This document shows positions 6,490-17,100 of a DNA stretch of 19,057 nucleotides, in pieces. Position 1 is the first letter of the stretch. The number at the start of each line of letters is the position of its first letter. Under the pieces are notes generated by a model. It was not told the DNA's origin. It saw nothing but the letters and a program-made list of their open reading frames with translations, and made no database searches. This stretch comes from Chitinophagaceae bacterium (lineage in GTDB: Bacteria; Bacteroidota; Bacteroidia; Chitinophagales; Chitinophagaceae), in NCBI GenBank assembly GCA_947442905.1, contig CANEWV010000003.1:1-19057 (forward strand). Reading direction: 5' to 3'. The position numbers were made by a program, and so were the translations under genes.

Positions 6490-7221
6490 ATGGAAAATAC
6501 AGAAAGAATTATACCGGCAAAAGAGTTTGTGTATTTAGATGGCCCCAAGCCGCGTATCAATGAGCTTGTTTTTGCATGGCAAATATTTACACAGTTTATT
6601 AAAGGGTTTAGAACGCTACACTTTTTGGATCCTTGCATTACCGTGTTTGGCTCTGCGCGCTACCAGCCAGATCACCCGTATTACAAGGCTGCCACCGAGT
6701 TTGGCAAGCGAATTGCAGCACTTGGTTTTACAACCATGACAGGTGGAGGTCCGGGTATTATGGAAGCGGCCAATAAAGGGGCCATGGAAGCTGGCGGAAA
6801 ATCGGTGGGTTGTAATATCAAGCTACCTTTTGAGCAACAGCCCAATCCTTTTATGCATAAGTGGATCACTTTTGATTACTTTTTTATTCGAAAAGTATTG
6901 ATGGTTAAATATTCTTACGCATTTGTAATTATGCCAGGTGGCTTTGGCACCATGGATGAATTTTTTGAAACGTTAACGCTAGCGCAAACTGGCGTGATCA
7001 ATGATTTTCCCATTGTTATTTATGGCAAAGAATATTTTCAGCCACTCATTGATATGGTGGATGCCATGGTTGTTAAAGGCACGATTTCTCCAGAAGATAA
7101 AAAACTAATGCTTTTTACAGATGACATAGACGAGGCCATGCAGTATATACAGGCCTATGTCAAAAAAAATTACACGGTCAAGCCACGCAAAAGGCTCTGG
7201 TGGCTTTTTGAAAAAGTATAA
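6490..7221 (+). CDS. LOG family / TIGR00730 nucleotide phosphoribohydrolase
   Basis: 243 residues of a Rossmann-fold protein of the lysine decarboxylase-like / LOG family. Proven members hydrolyse cytokinin riboside 5'-monophosphates or purine nucleoside monophosphates to free base and ribose 5-phosphate. The two signature motifs are present: TGGGPGIMEAANKGA (84-98) and MPGGFGTMDEFFE (148-160), which form the nucleotide-binding site and carry the catalytic Arg/Glu region. The N-terminal 45 residues are an extension ahead of the first Rossmann strand (CITVFGSAR, 49-57), and the C-terminal RKRLWWLF is basic and aromatic. Cytoplasmic. The old name lysine decarboxylase is misleading. It is convergent with metH at a distance of 12 bases. 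Substrate is uncertain. Confidence 0.9.
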   Translation: MENTERIIPAKEFVYLDGPKPRINELVFAWQIFTQFIKGFRTLHFLDPCITVFGSARYQPDHPYYKAATEFGKRIAALGFTTMTGGGPGIMEAANKGAMEAGGKSVGCNIKLPFEQQPNPFMHKWITFDYFFIRKVLMVKYSYAFVIMPGGFGTMDEFFETLTLAQTGVINDFPIVIYGKEYFQPLIDMVDAMVVKGTISPEDKKLMLFTDDIDEAMQYIQAYVKKNYTVKPRKRLWWLFEKV

Positions 7222-7233
7222 CTGGTTAGGGTG

Positions 7234-9945
7234 TTATTCTAACACTGGACGAAGCCAACGCTGGGCTTCTTCTAACGGCATATTTTTTCTTGTCGCATAA
7301 TCCTTTAATTGATCTTGCATAATTTTTCCAAGGCCATAATACGTGCTTTGTGGATTTGCAAAATACCAACCACATACCGATGACGCTGGATACATCGCTA
7401 AATTTTCTGTTAGCTCGATGCCTATAGCGTCTTTAACATTTAAGAGTTCAAACAGCTTGTATTTTTCGGTATGATCTGGACAAGCGGGATAACCTGGAGC
7501 AGGTCTGATGCCCACGTATTTTTCTCCAATAAGCGCGGCATTATCTAGACTTTCTGATGGTGCATATCCCCAATCTGATTTTCTAGTTTGCAAGTGTAAA
7601 TATTCGGCAAAAGCCTCTGCTAGCCTGTCTGCTAGCGCTTGTAACATAATTTTATTGTAATCGTCATGCTGCGCTTCAAAGGCCTGGATATGTGGTTCAA
7701 TGCCTTTAATGGTTACAGCAAATGCACCCATAAAATCTTTTGTATTACTTGATGTTGGGGCAATAAAATCGGCCAATGAAAAATTAGGTTGCCCTGGTGC
7801 TTTTTTAATTTGTTGTCTTAAAAAAGAAAGCTTTACTGGTTTTTCTGCTGCAACAATTACATCATCTGCGTCACTGTTGGCTGGCCAAAAACCAATGGTA
7901 CCATCAGCGGTTAACCACTTATTAGCAATAATGGTATCTAATAATGCATTCGCATCTGCGTATAATTTGCTCGCTTCTTTTCCAACAACTTCATCCGTTA
8001 AAATGGCTGGAAAATTTCCGTGCATTTCCCAGGTAATAAAAAATGGTTTCCAGTCTATAAAATCTCTTAGTATAGCAAGGTCCACATTTGTATACAGCTT
8101 AGTGCCTGTGAATGAAGGAGTAACAGGTTTGTAAGCCTCCCAATCAATCGCTACTTTATTATTAAGTGCATCACTATAAGCGAGGTATTCTTTGGTAGGC
8201 TTTTTATTATCAAATTGATCTTTGAGTTTAGCATAATCAGATTGCGTATCCGATAAAAATGCTGCCTGCTGATCTTTACTTAATAATGATCCTGCAACGG
8301 TAACACTTCTTGAAGCGTCTAATACGTGTATCACATCTTTATATTCTGGTGCAATTTTTACAGCCGTATGAATTTTAGAGGTTGTTGCACCACCAATTAA
8401 TAAAGGCTGCTTCATGCCTCTACGTTTCATTTCTTTAGCGATATGTACCATTTCATCCAGTGATGGCGTGATAAGGCCACTAAGTCCAATGATGTCTACA
8501 TTTTCTTTTTGTGCAGCTTCTAATATCTTATCGGTAGGTACCATTACACCTAGGTCAATGATGTCGTAGCCATTACAACCTAGTACCACACCTACAATGT
8601 TTTTTCCAATGTCATGTACGTCTCCTTTTACAGTGGCGAGTAGTATTTTAGCAGCACCTGCAGCCTCAGTATTAGTAGTACCTGCAGCCAAATGCGCTTG
8701 TTTGCGCTCTTCTTTTTCGGCTTCAATAAATGGCGTTAATACCGCCACTGATTTTTTCATTACACGGGCACTTTTTACAACCTGAGGTAAAAACATTTTA
8801 CCTTCCCCAAATAAATCACCCACAATATTCATTCCATCCATCAGCGGCCCTTCAATTACATCAAGTGGCTGCGGATATTTTTGTCTTGCTTCTTCGGTGT
8901 CGGCGTCTATGTATTCGGTGATACCATTGATAAGTGCGTGTGACAATCTTTTTTCGACAGACTCGTTTCTCCAAGCCTCATCTTTGATTTCAACTTTACC
9001 TTTTGCTTTAACGGTTTCGGCGTGAATAATTAATTTTTCGGTGGCTTCGTTGGTGTCGTTGTTTTTGTTGAGTAGCACGTCTTCGCAGAGTTGACGTAAG
9101 GTTGGTTCTATTTCATCATATACCACAAGCTGACCTGCGTTTACAATACCCATGCCCATACCCGCTTTAATGGCATGAAACAAAAACACAGAATGAATAG
9201 CCTCTCTTACGTGGTCATTGCCTCTAAAAGAAAAAGAAACGTTGGATACACCACCACTTACTTTAGTGAGTGGCATTCTTTTTTTAATTTCTCTAGTCGC
9301 TTCAATAAAATCTACTGCATAATTATTATGCTCTTCGATACCTGTTGCTACTGCAAAAATATTGGGATCAAAAATAATGTCTTCGGGAGGGAAGCCAACT
9401 TTGGTGGTTAAAATATCGTAGGCTCTTTGGCAAATTTCAATTTTACGGTCTTTGGTATCAGCTTGACCAACTTCATCAAAAGCCATCACAATAACCGCTG
9501 CACCATAGGCTTTGCACTTAAATGCTTGTTCAATAAATTTCTCTTCTCCTTCTTTCATAGAGATAGAGTTTACAATACATTTTCCTTGCACGCATTTTAA
9601 ACCCGCTTCTATAATTTCAAATTTAGAGCTATCAATCATGATAGGAATGCGCGCAATATCTGGCTCACTTTGCAATAGATTTAAAAACGTAGTCATAGCT
9701 TCTACACCATCTAGTAGTGCGTCATCCATGTTTACGTCGAGCACTTGTGCGCCGCTCTCTACCTGTTGTCTAGCAACCGATAAAGCTTCTTCATATTTAT
9801 TTTCTCTAATGAGGCGCGCAAATTTTTTAGATCCTGTAACATTGGTTCTTTCCCCAACGTTTACAAAATTTGTTTCGGGTCTTATAACAAGTGGCTCAAG
9901 GCCAGCTAGTCTTAAATAAGGTTGTATCGTGATCGTTGAACTCAT
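7234..9945 (-). CDS. metH: Methionine synthase, folate/B12/reactivation half
   Basis: 903 residues from the ATG at 9945; a TTG at 9969 would add eight residues and overlap the upstream gene, and is less likely. This half carries the methyltetrahydrofolate (pterin) domain (about 15-290, starting [17 protein letters not shown]), the four-helix cobalamin cap (about 320-420), the cobalamin domain with DVHDIG (442-447; H444 is the lower axial ligand), SGLITPS (489-495) and IGGATTS (517-523), and the SAM-dependent reactivation domain with [12 protein letters not shown] (814-825). It transfers methyl from 5-methyl-THF through cobalamin to homocysteine held by the partner subunit. With the preceding gene it totals 1241 residues, close to single-chain MetH. 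A 16-base gap separates the two genes, so they are co-transcribed. Confidence 0.95.
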   Translation of the reverse strand: MSSTITIQPYLRLAGLEPLVIRPETNFVNVGERTNVTGSKKFARLIRENKYEEALSVARQQVESGAQVLDVNMDDALLDGVEAMTTFLNLLQSEPDIARIPIMIDSSKFEIIEAGLKCVQGKCIVNSISMKEGEEKFIEQAFKCKAYGAAVIVMAFDEVGQADTKDRKIEICQRAYDILTTKVGFPPEDIIFDPNIFAVATGIEEHNNYAVDFIEATREIKKRMPLTKVSGGVSNVSFSFRGNDHVREAIHSVFLFHAIKAGMGMGIVNAGQLVVYDEIEPTLRQLCEDVLLNKNNDTNEATEKLIIHAETVKAKGKVEIKDEAWRNESVEKRLSHALINGITEYIDADTEEARQKYPQPLDVIEGPLMDGMNIVGDLFGEGKMFLPQVVKSARVMKKSVAVLTPFIEAEKEERKQAHLAAGTTNTEAAGAAKILLATVKGDVHDIGKNIVGVVLGCNGYDIIDLGVMVPTDKILEAAQKENVDIIGLSGLITPSLDEMVHIAKEMKRRGMKQPLLIGGATTSKIHTAVKIAPEYKDVIHVLDASRSVTVAGSLLSKDQQAAFLSDTQSDYAKLKDQFDNKKPTKEYLAYSDALNNKVAIDWEAYKPVTPSFTGTKLYTNVDLAILRDFIDWKPFFITWEMHGNFPAILTDEVVGKEASKLYADANALLDTIIANKWLTADGTIGFWPANSDADDVIVAAEKPVKLSFLRQQIKKAPGQPNFSLADFIAPTSSNTKDFMGAFAVTIKGIEPHIQAFEAQHDDYNKIMLQALADRLAEAFAEYLHLQTRKSDWGYAPSESLDNAALIGEKYVGIRPAPGYPACPDHTEKYKLFELLNVKDAIGIELTENLAMYPASSVCGWYFANPQSTYYGLGKIMQDQLKDYATRKNMPLEEAQRWLRPVLE

Positions 9946-9961
9946 AAAAATCGGATTGTGC

Positions 9962-10978
9962 TTATGCAATTGAAGTAGCTACGTTAGGTTTTTTTCGCGG
10001 TGAAATTTTTCTAACATGGTCTGCAATGTGTTTGATATGATCAGGTGTGGTACCGCAGCATCCACCCACAATATTTACAAACCCTTGTGCGGCCCACTCT
10101 TCAATAAAGTGTGCGGTTTGATGTGGCGCTTCGTCGTATTCGCCCATCGCGTTTGGTAAGCCCGCATTGGGATATGCAGAGGTATAGCAAGAAGCGATTT
10201 GACTTAACTCTTCTATATGGCTGCGCATTTCAGCGGCACCTAGTGCACAGTTCAAGCCAACACTGAGTGGCTCTGCGTGTTTGATAGAGGTATAAAATGC
10301 TTCTAGGGTTTGACCACTTAAAGTTCTTCCTGATGCATCTGTAATGGTACCGCTAATCATGATGGGTAGTTCAGGGATATTGTTTTCTCTAAAAAATTCT
10401 TTGGCGGCAAATATGGCTGCTTTTGCATTGAGGGTATCAAAAATAGTTTCGATAAGTAATACGTCTACACCACCATCTACTAGTCCTTTTATTTGTTCTT
10501 TGTATGCAACAACTACTTCATCAAAAGTTACTGCTCTAAATCCAGGATTGTTTACATCTGGAGAAAGACTGAGTGTTTTATTTAATGGGCCAATTGCACC
10601 TGCAACAAATTTTGGTCCGCTATCTTTATTTTCTGCTGCAAACTCTTCAACAGCACGTCTAGCGCAGGTTGCAGCCGCCACGTTTAATTCATAGGCGTAT
10701 GCCTGCATATCATAATCGGCCATCGCAATAGTAGTACTACTAAACGTATTGGTTTCAATAATATCGGCACCTGCTGCTAAATATTGTTTGTGAATACCTA
10801 CAATGATGTCTGGCTGTGTGATACAGAGCATATCATTATTGCCCTTTACATCGGTATGCCAATTTTTAAATTGTTCACCACGGTAATCGGCTTCTTCTAA
10901 TTTGTGACGCTGAATCATGGTGCCCATAGCGCCATCAATCACTAAAATTCTTTGTTCTAATTCGTTTTTAATACGCAT
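9962..10978 (-). CDS. metH: Methionine synthase, homocysteine-binding half
   Basis: 338 residues forming the zinc-dependent homocysteine S-methyltransferase barrel of MetH as a separate protein. The start region [11 protein letters not shown] (13-23), the three zinc ligands C244 in GLNCALGA and C307/C308 in VGGCCGTTP, and the ETNTFS motif (75-80) are all in place. It activates homocysteine as the zinc thiolate and must dock with the cobalamin-bearing protein encoded just downstream. A two-gene MetH of this kind is known from Bacteroidota, so the break is not a frameshift: each half has complete domains, its own start and the cut lies in the inter-domain linker ([10 protein letters not shown]). 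The ATG at 10978 is preceded by a long structured leader. A second, out-of-frame ATG at 10983 would open an eight-codon frame overlapping this start. Confidence 0.94.
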   Translation of the reverse strand: MRIKNELEQRILVIDGAMGTMIQRHKLEEADYRGEQFKNWHTDVKGNNDMLCITQPDIIVGIHKQYLAAGADIIETNTFSSTTIAMADYDMQAYAYELNVAAATCARRAVEEFAAENKDSGPKFVAGAIGPLNKTLSLSPDVNNPGFRAVTFDEVVVAYKEQIKGLVDGGVDVLLIETIFDTLNAKAAIFAAKEFFRENNIPELPIMISGTITDASGRTLSGQTLEAFYTSIKHAEPLSVGLNCALGAAEMRSHIEELSQIASCYTSAYPNAGLPNAMGEYDEAPHQTAHFIEEWAAQGFVNIVGGCCGTTPDHIKHIADHVRKISPRKKPNVATSIA

Positions 10979-11146
10979 CTCATAGATAGTTTACAAATGG
11001 TTGATCCACTTATTACATGATCTTGCTAAAAACGTAGGGAGCGTTAAGGGGGGCGTTGCTATCATACGTTTATTAGTTCGATTGTGTTCGAAAGTAGGGG
11101 TCTACTCGAATGTACAGGCTGAACAATAAACAAATCCGCCTGTGCA
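10979..11146 (-). promoter_or_regulatory. Structured 5' leader of metH, possible cis-regulatory RNA
   Basis: Read on the minus strand, four hairpins follow one another. P1 pairs 11138-11146 with 11111-11119 (eight pairs and one mismatch) around an 18-base loop. P2 pairs 11102-11110 with 11087-11097 (nine pairs, two-base bulge) around a four-base loop. P3 pairs 11065-11076 with 11026-11036 (eleven pairs, one bulged A, with a G-U possible at the base) around a 28-base C-rich loop. P4 pairs 11006-11011 with 10995-11000, 17 bases before the start codon. I see neither the S-box core nor a cobalamin box. That the leader senses a ligand is inference; the pairing is directly visible. Confidence 0.5.
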
Positions 11147-11151
11147 GGACG

Positions 11152-11159
11152 CAAAGATA
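11152..11159 (-). promoter_or_regulatory. Candidate -7 box of the metH operon
   Basis: TATCTTTG on the minus strand, an exact TAnnTTTG, placed so that transcription would start at the first base pairs of the P1 hairpin (near 11146). No TTG is at normal -33 spacing; the expected place lies at the end of the upstream coding region. If a true start, the leader is about 168 bases long. Confidence 0.45.
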
Positions 11160-11168
11160 GGTAAAACC

Positions 11169-12119
11169 CTATAATTGTGTGTAATTACAATTAATTTCTA
11201 GGTCTACTTTTTCAGTAACGGCGCTTGCGTCAATATTAAAATCGGACATGCTAATGCTTATGGTGGCAGCAGCGGCAATACTGCCTTTACGAATGTTTAA
11301 GGTTGCGGTGGTTTGAACTGGTTTTGTTACACCATGCATGGTTAAAGTGCCAACAATTTTGGCGCTATACATACCATCTTTACTGAGGTCAATGCTTTTA
11401 ATATTTTGAATGGTGCCGGCAAAACTAGCTCTTGGATATTTTTCACTCTCTACATATTCTTCATTAAAATGCGTTTGCATTTCGGCGTACTTAAACTGAA
11501 ATCCTTTAAATAATAAACTAAAACGTATATCTCCTGAAGCGTTTAATTTACTGGACACTTCGTTGTTAATAGCACTCACATCCGCGTCTGTGGGAGACAC
11601 AAATTTGATACTTCCTTTTTTAGTAGAAAAATTAAGTAGGGTATCTTTTTGTATAGGTGTTGCGGTTTGCGTAACTGTTTTTGTGGTGTCGTTTTTTGCT
11701 TTAAACAACAGCACTGCTTCATTGATAACAATATTATTATCTTCTGGAAAATAGCCCGCGCAAATACCCTTGTATGCTATGCTATCAAAGGCTTGTATCG
11801 AATCCTGTAAAGCGCTAAATGCAACCGTAATACTACCCGTATGCGCACCATTTTCTATATTTACCACCCATTTTCCAGCTTCATTTTTGGACGCTTCTTT
11901 TACGATACCGGTTAGTTCTAATACTTTATCGGTATACTGTGTACTTGCTGTTTTTTCATTTTGTTTAAATGCATCAAGTAATGTATTTACAGGCACTTTA
12001 ACCGCTATTTCATTGTTAATGTTGCGGTGTGGTTTATTATATACCCACCATGCAAAGCTACCACCCATAATACCAATTATAACAATGAGTCCGAGTGACC
12101 ATTTTAACCAAGCTTTCAT
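11169..12119 (-). CDS. Membrane-anchored OB-fold / YceI fusion protein
   Basis: 316 residues in three parts. Residues 7-27 are one hydrophobic helix (SLGLIVIIGIMGGSFAWWVY) that probably stays as an anchor. Residues about 40-140 look like the tRNA_anti-like/OB-fold domain of exported Bacteroidota proteins, with VNTLLDAFKQNEKTASTQYTDKVLELTG leading into the first strands. After a Thr/Lys-rich linker (142-160), residues about 168-314 are a YceI-like lipocalin-type barrel (GSIKFVSPTDADVSAINNEV, MQTHFNEEYVESEKYPRASFAG, IVGTLTMHGVTKPV). YceI proteins bind isoprenoid chains; this one carries no visible ligand proof. It is the last gene of the helicase operon, 10 bases after recR. Domain calls are from sequence resemblance; the fusion itself is continuous in one frame. 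Confidence 0.8.
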   Translation of the reverse strand: MKAWLKWSLGLIVIIGIMGGSFAWWVYNKPHRNINNEIAVKVPVNTLLDAFKQNEKTASTQYTDKVLELTGIVKEASKNEAGKWVVNIENGAHTGSITVAFSALQDSIQAFDSIAYKGICAGYFPEDNNIVINEAVLLFKAKNDTTKTVTQTATPIQKDTLLNFSTKKGSIKFVSPTDADVSAINNEVSSKLNASGDIRFSLLFKGFQFKYAEMQTHFNEEYVESEKYPRASFAGTIQNIKSIDLSKDGMYSAKIVGTLTMHGVTKPVQTTATLNIRKGSIAAAATISISMSDFNIDASAVTEKVDLEINCNYTQL

Positions 12120-12129
12120 GTTGTAGAAT

Positions 12130-12744
12130 TTATTTTACGTATTGGCCTACCGGTAATCTGTTGGTAATACTTCTGGCAAGCGTCATTTCATCTGCATATT
12201 CTAGTTCGCCACCAAAAGCAATGCCTCTAGCAATAGTTGTAACCTTGCAACCCATCGGCGCTATCTTTTTTTGGATATAATAGATGGTAGTATCCCCCTG
12301 AATGGTTGGATTGAGGGCAAAAACGATTTCTTGGGTACTTTCTTTTTCAATTCTAGCAGTTAGCGCTTCAATATTTAGTTGTTCTGGCCCAATACCGTCT
12401 AAGGGTGAAATAATACCACCAAGTACATGGTAGGTTCCATTAAACTGACCGGTGCTTTCTATGGCAATTACGTCTCTAATATTTTCAACCACACAAATGA
12501 TTTGCTGGTTGCGCGCACTATTCGAACAAATAGAACAAATATTGCCATCACTGATATTATAGCAGCGTTGACAAAACTTAATTTCTTTGCGCATTTTTGT
12601 AATGGTATCACCAAACATAGTAACATCTTCGGTGTCTTGCTTGAGTAAATGCAAAACAAGACGTAAGGCTGTCTTTTTTCCAATACCAGGTAGCTTGGCA
12701 AATTGGGCCACTGCATTTTCAAGTAAGGAAGAAGGTAATTGCAT
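12130..12744 (-). CDS. recR: Recombination protein RecR
   Basis: 204 residues, full length. RecR forms a ring-shaped clamp that, with RecO (and RecF), loads RecA on gapped single-stranded DNA. The helix-hairpin-helix motif LPGIGKKTALRLVLHLL (18-34), the four-cysteine zinc site (C58, C61, C70, C73), the Toprim domain starting IICVVEN (82-88), and the conserved C-terminal GGELEYADEMTLARSI (178-193) with the family ending TNRLPVGQ are all present. It lies 11 bases after the Ig-like lipoprotein gene and 10 bases before the OB/YceI gene, inside a minus-strand operon headed by a helicase-nuclease. Confidence 0.96.
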   Translation of the reverse strand: MQLPSSLLENAVAQFAKLPGIGKKTALRLVLHLLKQDTEDVTMFGDTITKMRKEIKFCQRCYNISDGNICSICSNSARNQQIICVVENIRDVIAIESTGQFNGTYHVLGGIISPLDGIGPEQLNIEALTARIEKESTQEIVFALNPTIQGDTTIYYIQKKIAPMGCKVTTIARGIAFGGELEYADEMTLARSITNRLPVGQYVK

Positions 12745-12755
12745 ACTTTAATTTT

Positions 12756-14168
12756 TTACCAAGTAACCGTTATTTCATTATCCCAGTTATTACGCACAGA
12801 AATAGGCTTTGGAATTTCTATAACAATTTCTGGCTGTCTTTTGTTGACTTGAAATGAACCCGTATCCCAAATACCATTCTTATTGGCATCAAAGAGTATT
12901 CTTAATTCGTAACTACCCGGTTTATAGCGTTTAATAAGGAGTTGATTACTCGTTAAAGCGTAACTATTTATTACTTCATTTCTTTCAATGATTTGTAATA
13001 CAGGGTGACGTGTTGTATCGATATTAGGGAACTTAAATTTGATAAGTCCGTAGTCGGCTTCTTTTTTCGTGTAAAATGATAAAGTGTCTGATTTAGCTGT
13101 GGTATTGCCAAGGCTATCTGCTACAAAACCCTTTGTTAGCAATAGTTTAAAAGGTTCGCCAGCTGGCCAGTTGTAGCCAATACTTAATTTAGTAGCAGCG
13201 CTATCCAGTGCAAGGGTGTAATCCTCTTTGGGTACGAAACTCGTGTCAACTAGTTTAATAGCAGCACTATCTTTGATGCTAACTTTTTTTGCAAATGTTA
13301 ATTCTAGTGGAGATAATAAATCTTGCTCACCATTGTTAAAAGAAGCATTGTATTTTAAGCGCTTATCTTCCTTTGCATCTTTTGTATTGCTAGAAGCGTA
13401 AATCTTTTTTTCTACTTTTTTAAATTCTTCAAAAGCGTAAATCGTATCTGATTTTGTTTTTTCTGTCACGACTACCTGTTCGTTTAAAAAACCAAAATAG
13501 TTAGTACTATCATCATATTTTCTAGAAAAATTAGTAGGGATTACATAAGCCGCATACCTCCCTGGCGCTACGTTTCTAAAACTAAAATTTCCTTTCCCAT
13601 CCACACGTGTATAATACCTAGGTGTGTTCTTGTAAATAGACGTGTCGTTTAAGTTATTATGTAGTACAACAATAAGGGTACTGTCTACTTTGCCGGTAGC
13701 AGCTACAATTACATGGCCATTATAATTACCATTATCTATTGTGGAACCCGTAGAAAAAATATACCTAAAACCTTTTGCCATATTTGACTCGTTAACGTCT
13801 ACAACGGCTTTTCCAAAGTCTAATGTGTAGGTTGTATTTTCTTCTAAAGAGTCTTTAAATTTTATCGTTACATTTTTGAGTTTGTAATCTATGATGGGTG
13901 TGTTTTTAACGGTAGGCGATACGATTAAGTTTTCTTGTATACCCTGAAGTGTTACGTATTCATCAAAACTGAGCATGAAATTTTTAGTACGCACATTCGT
14001 AGCAGAGTCTTTGGGTAAGGCTACCACTAATTTGGGCGGCAAACTGTCTCTAGGGCCGCCACCAGGCGGGATAATATTGGCACAACCCGTTAGGTATAGG
14101 CTTATAAGTAACATGAGGGCTACTGCACCAACTGATTTAAACATCTTTTGTATTGAAAGCGCAAACAT
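12756..14168 (-). CDS. Ig-like domain (Big_5 type) lipoprotein
   Basis: 470 residues from the first ATG; an ATG at 14144 gives a more typical lipoprotein signal (MFKSVGAVALMLLISLYLTGC) and may be the true start. The lipidated cysteine is C29 of the longer form, followed by ANIIPPGGGPRDSLPPKL, a sequence typical of a widespread Bacteroidota lipoprotein family. Residues 44-140 form a bacterial Ig-like domain (SFDEYVTL, TTYTLDFGKAVVDVNE, FSTG). A carboxypeptidase-regulatory-like segment follows (GNFSFRNVAPGRYAAYV), and near the C-terminus DANKNGIWDTG resembles a calcium-binding loop. The function is unknown; attachment to the outer membrane is inferred. It starts 3 bases after the helicase stop codon, so the two are surely co-transcribed. 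Confidence 0.85.
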   Translation of the reverse strand: MFALSIQKMFKSVGAVALMLLISLYLTGCANIIPPGGGPRDSLPPKLVVALPKDSATNVRTKNFMLSFDEYVTLQGIQENLIVSPTVKNTPIIDYKLKNVTIKFKDSLEENTTYTLDFGKAVVDVNESNMAKGFRYIFSTGSTIDNGNYNGHVIVAATGKVDSTLIVVLHNNLNDTSIYKNTPRYYTRVDGKGNFSFRNVAPGRYAAYVIPTNFSRKYDDSTNYFGFLNEQVVVTEKTKSDTIYAFEEFKKVEKKIYASSNTKDAKEDKRLKYNASFNNGEQDLLSPLELTFAKKVSIKDSAAIKLVDTSFVPKEDYTLALDSAATKLSIGYNWPAGEPFKLLLTKGFVADSLGNTTAKSDTLSFYTKKEADYGLIKFKFPNIDTTRHPVLQIIERNEVINSYALTSNQLLIKRYKPGSYELRILFDANKNGIWDTGSFQVNKRQPEIVIEIPKPISVRNNWDNEITVTW

Positions 14169-14171
14169 AGG

Positions 14172-17100
14172 CTAATCTCCAGACTCGTCTTGATCTTCAT
14201 TTAGTTCATGAAGCGCAATTGATATCTTATTTGTTTTGACAAAATTACACCAATGGCATTCGTTTTTGCCACAACCCGTATAAAATTCCTTGTTTTTAAT
14301 TTTTTGCCATACGGTTTCTATCTGTTGCGTAACGGTAGCGATGTCCTGAGGGGTCACCACTACTTTTTCCTGCTTATACACCCCAGTTTTATCGGGTTCA
14401 ATAAAATCAAAAGTGGCACTGATGGCTTCCCAGTCTTTGGAAGGGTAATTGTCAATCAAAATTTTATAGAAAACCGCCTGTCTCCAATAGTCGCCTCCGT
14501 TAGGGTCTTTGTCATGTGGTGGTTTTATTTTGGGCCTAGCTTTATCAATATCTCCCGTTTTATAGTCTACTACATTGACGCTTTTGCCGTCAAATTCTAT
14601 CTTGTCTAGTTTACCTTTTAAGGGCACGCCTTTTACAACCACATTTCTAATATTGGTTTCTGCAAGCATCACTTTATTCCAGCTACCAATATTAGCGTCG
14701 TAGTAATTGGTTAATACAATTTCACCATACTCCATTCTTCTGTCAAATTGTTCTTTGGTGAAATTTTCTCTGTGACGGTGCATGTACCAATTAAAATCCG
14801 AAATAAATAATTCTTTGGATTGAAAAACGTTATTGTTTTTTTGCATTTTTTGAAACAGCATTTCAAGTGCAAAGTGAACCGCAGATCCAAATTCGGTGGC
14901 TTCTGATTTACCAGAAGGCACTCTAACTAAATTGTTATAATAAAATTGTAATGGACATTTAAGGTAGTTGTTAAGCGCCGTTACATTCATGACAAATTTA
15001 TCGAGGAGCTTGTCTACAAAATCCGCTTCTTCTTTTTCAATTTCAGGTGCTTGTTCTTTACTAAAACCAATGAGCGCAAATTCACTTAATTGAGCCTCAG
15101 TAATATTTGTTTTAGTAGGCACGAGCGCATAACCATCTATAATTTCAGCAACAAATAAAGATGGTTCTATTTCTTTACCATCATTTTTATACTGCGTATA
15201 GCTAATGTGTAAATGCTTTGCAGCCCTTGTTAATGCTACATAAAACAGGCGTCTGAGTTCTTCCTCCTCTTTAAATGCTGGCCCAGAAACAAAAATGGTA
15301 TCCGGTAGTTGGTATCCACCGCCTGGTTTCTTTTTCTTTTCCCAATTGCTTGCATTGCAACCCACAACAAATACGTGCTCAAACTCTAGTCCTTTAGAAC
15401 CGTGTGCAGTTAATAAATTGACTGCACTGTGGCTGCCACTTATTTTTGCTAATGGAAGTGCAAGGCCTTCTTTATTCATCAGCGAAAAAATAGTAACCAG
15501 TGCATCTAAGGTGAGCCTTGGATTTCTGCGCGTTTCTTCTTTTATAAAATCAAAGAGCCCGGTTAGTAATTTTAATTCCCAGTGCTTATCCGGGCTTTCC
15601 ATGATGCAGCGGAGTAGGCCTGATTCTTTGATACAATTTTCAAATAATGTTTGCAGTGTTTCATTGGGCACATCTGCAATGACTTTTTCGATAAAGGTTG
15701 CAGCTGCTTGCAAGCCCGGTATTTCTTTTGAAAATAAATCTTCTCCTTGGCCCGTTAATTTTTCTGCAATAAGCCTACGCAGCGATGTTTTATTGTCACC
15801 AAATCTGCGGTCCGCAACTGCTGCGCTTAGTTTGGCAATTTCGATTGGCGGAATTTGAAACCAGTCAAAATGTAATATCTCAAATAATAGTTCATCTCCA
15901 CCATATGGTATATCATGCTCTGCGGCTAAATAGGTAAGTAGCTTTACTAGTTTTTGAGGCGTGGGTTGGTGTAAGATATTAACGCTTCGTTTGCTGTAAT
16001 AAGGGATATTTTTTTCTTTAAAATAAGAGCCTAATTCTTCACCATACTTGTTTTCTTTATAAATCACGGCAATTTGCCCAGGGGCAGTACCGCAGTTGAT
16101 GAGCGCTTCTACAGCCGTTGTGATACCAATCATTTCGGCCCTTGGTGATTCATATACTTCAATGACTGGGGTATGCGTTAGGGGCGTCAAATTTGTATTG
16201 GAGGCCACCAAGTCTTTACTGAGGCCTTCAATTTTTTTGACAAGCCTTTCTTCGTTTTTATCGATAAGGGTTTTTGAAACGTCTAATATGGCCTGCGTAG
16301 AACGGTAATTGTTGGTGAGTACGACCGTTAACAAGCTATCCGAAAACTTATCGGCAAAAGCTTGCATGTTTTCGATATTGGCGCCCTGGAAACGGTAAAT
16401 ACTTTGATCGTCGTCACCGACAACAAAAATATTGGGTGTATCCCAAAAGCTAATAAGTTGCTCTACCAATTTATTTTGTGTTCCACTGGTGTCTTGGTAT
16501 TCGTCTACCAATATATATTGATATTGCTCTTGGTATCGAACAAGTAAATATTTGTCTTCATCAAATGCACGAATCACCCAGTTGATCATGTCATCAAAAT
16601 CATACCTGTTTTTTGCGCGCATCATTTGTTGAAACACAGGAAAAGCGGCCACTGCTGCACGCAATTTTTCCATTTTTTCTGTTGCTTCCTCGATCTTATT
16701 TTCTTTGAGGTCTCCAGCCTTAAACCCTTTGTAGGCGCGCTTATACACAAATTCTTCTCGGTTGGGTATGTCTGCAATAAAGGCGTCGATACAGGTATTG
16801 ATATAATCTGGCGTCCATCCTTCTTTTTTCATGGTAGAAAAAAGTTGTTGCAAATTATTGATCTCAAAATACACATCGCCTCTATATCTTTTTAGCGGAT
16901 GATTTTTTGGAAACTGATCAATTAATGTTTTAAAGAGCGCAATTTTTTCAAGATCAGAAATAGGATCTAAACTTGTTTTTTCAAACAAGGATAAATTTTC
17001 TTGAATGATATCATTACAAAAAGCGTGAAAAGTATAGAGATTTACTTTATAAGCGTCAGGCCCAATAAAATCGAGTAGTCTTTTGCGCATGGCTACCACA

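Noticed and set aside
7231..7245. Hairpin GTGTTA-TTC-TAACAC between the LOG gene and metH as a terminator
   Set aside because: Only six base pairs with an AT-rich stem, it includes the metH stop codon and no T-run follows on either strand.
7700..9919. Several open frames on the plus strand opposite metH, and similar ones opposite the helicase
   Set aside because: They are antisense to well-conserved coding sequence, have no recognisable protein features and no start context; they are shadows.
9946..9969. TTG start at 9969 for the second metH gene
   Set aside because: The ATG at 9945 starts directly before the conserved sequence and gives a clean 16-base spacer; the longer form adds only eight residues without family support.
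10979..11168. SAM-I (S-box) or cobalamin riboswitch upstream of metH
   Set aside because: I looked for the conserved S-box core and cobalamin box on both strands and found neither; the hairpins present do not fit those architectures.
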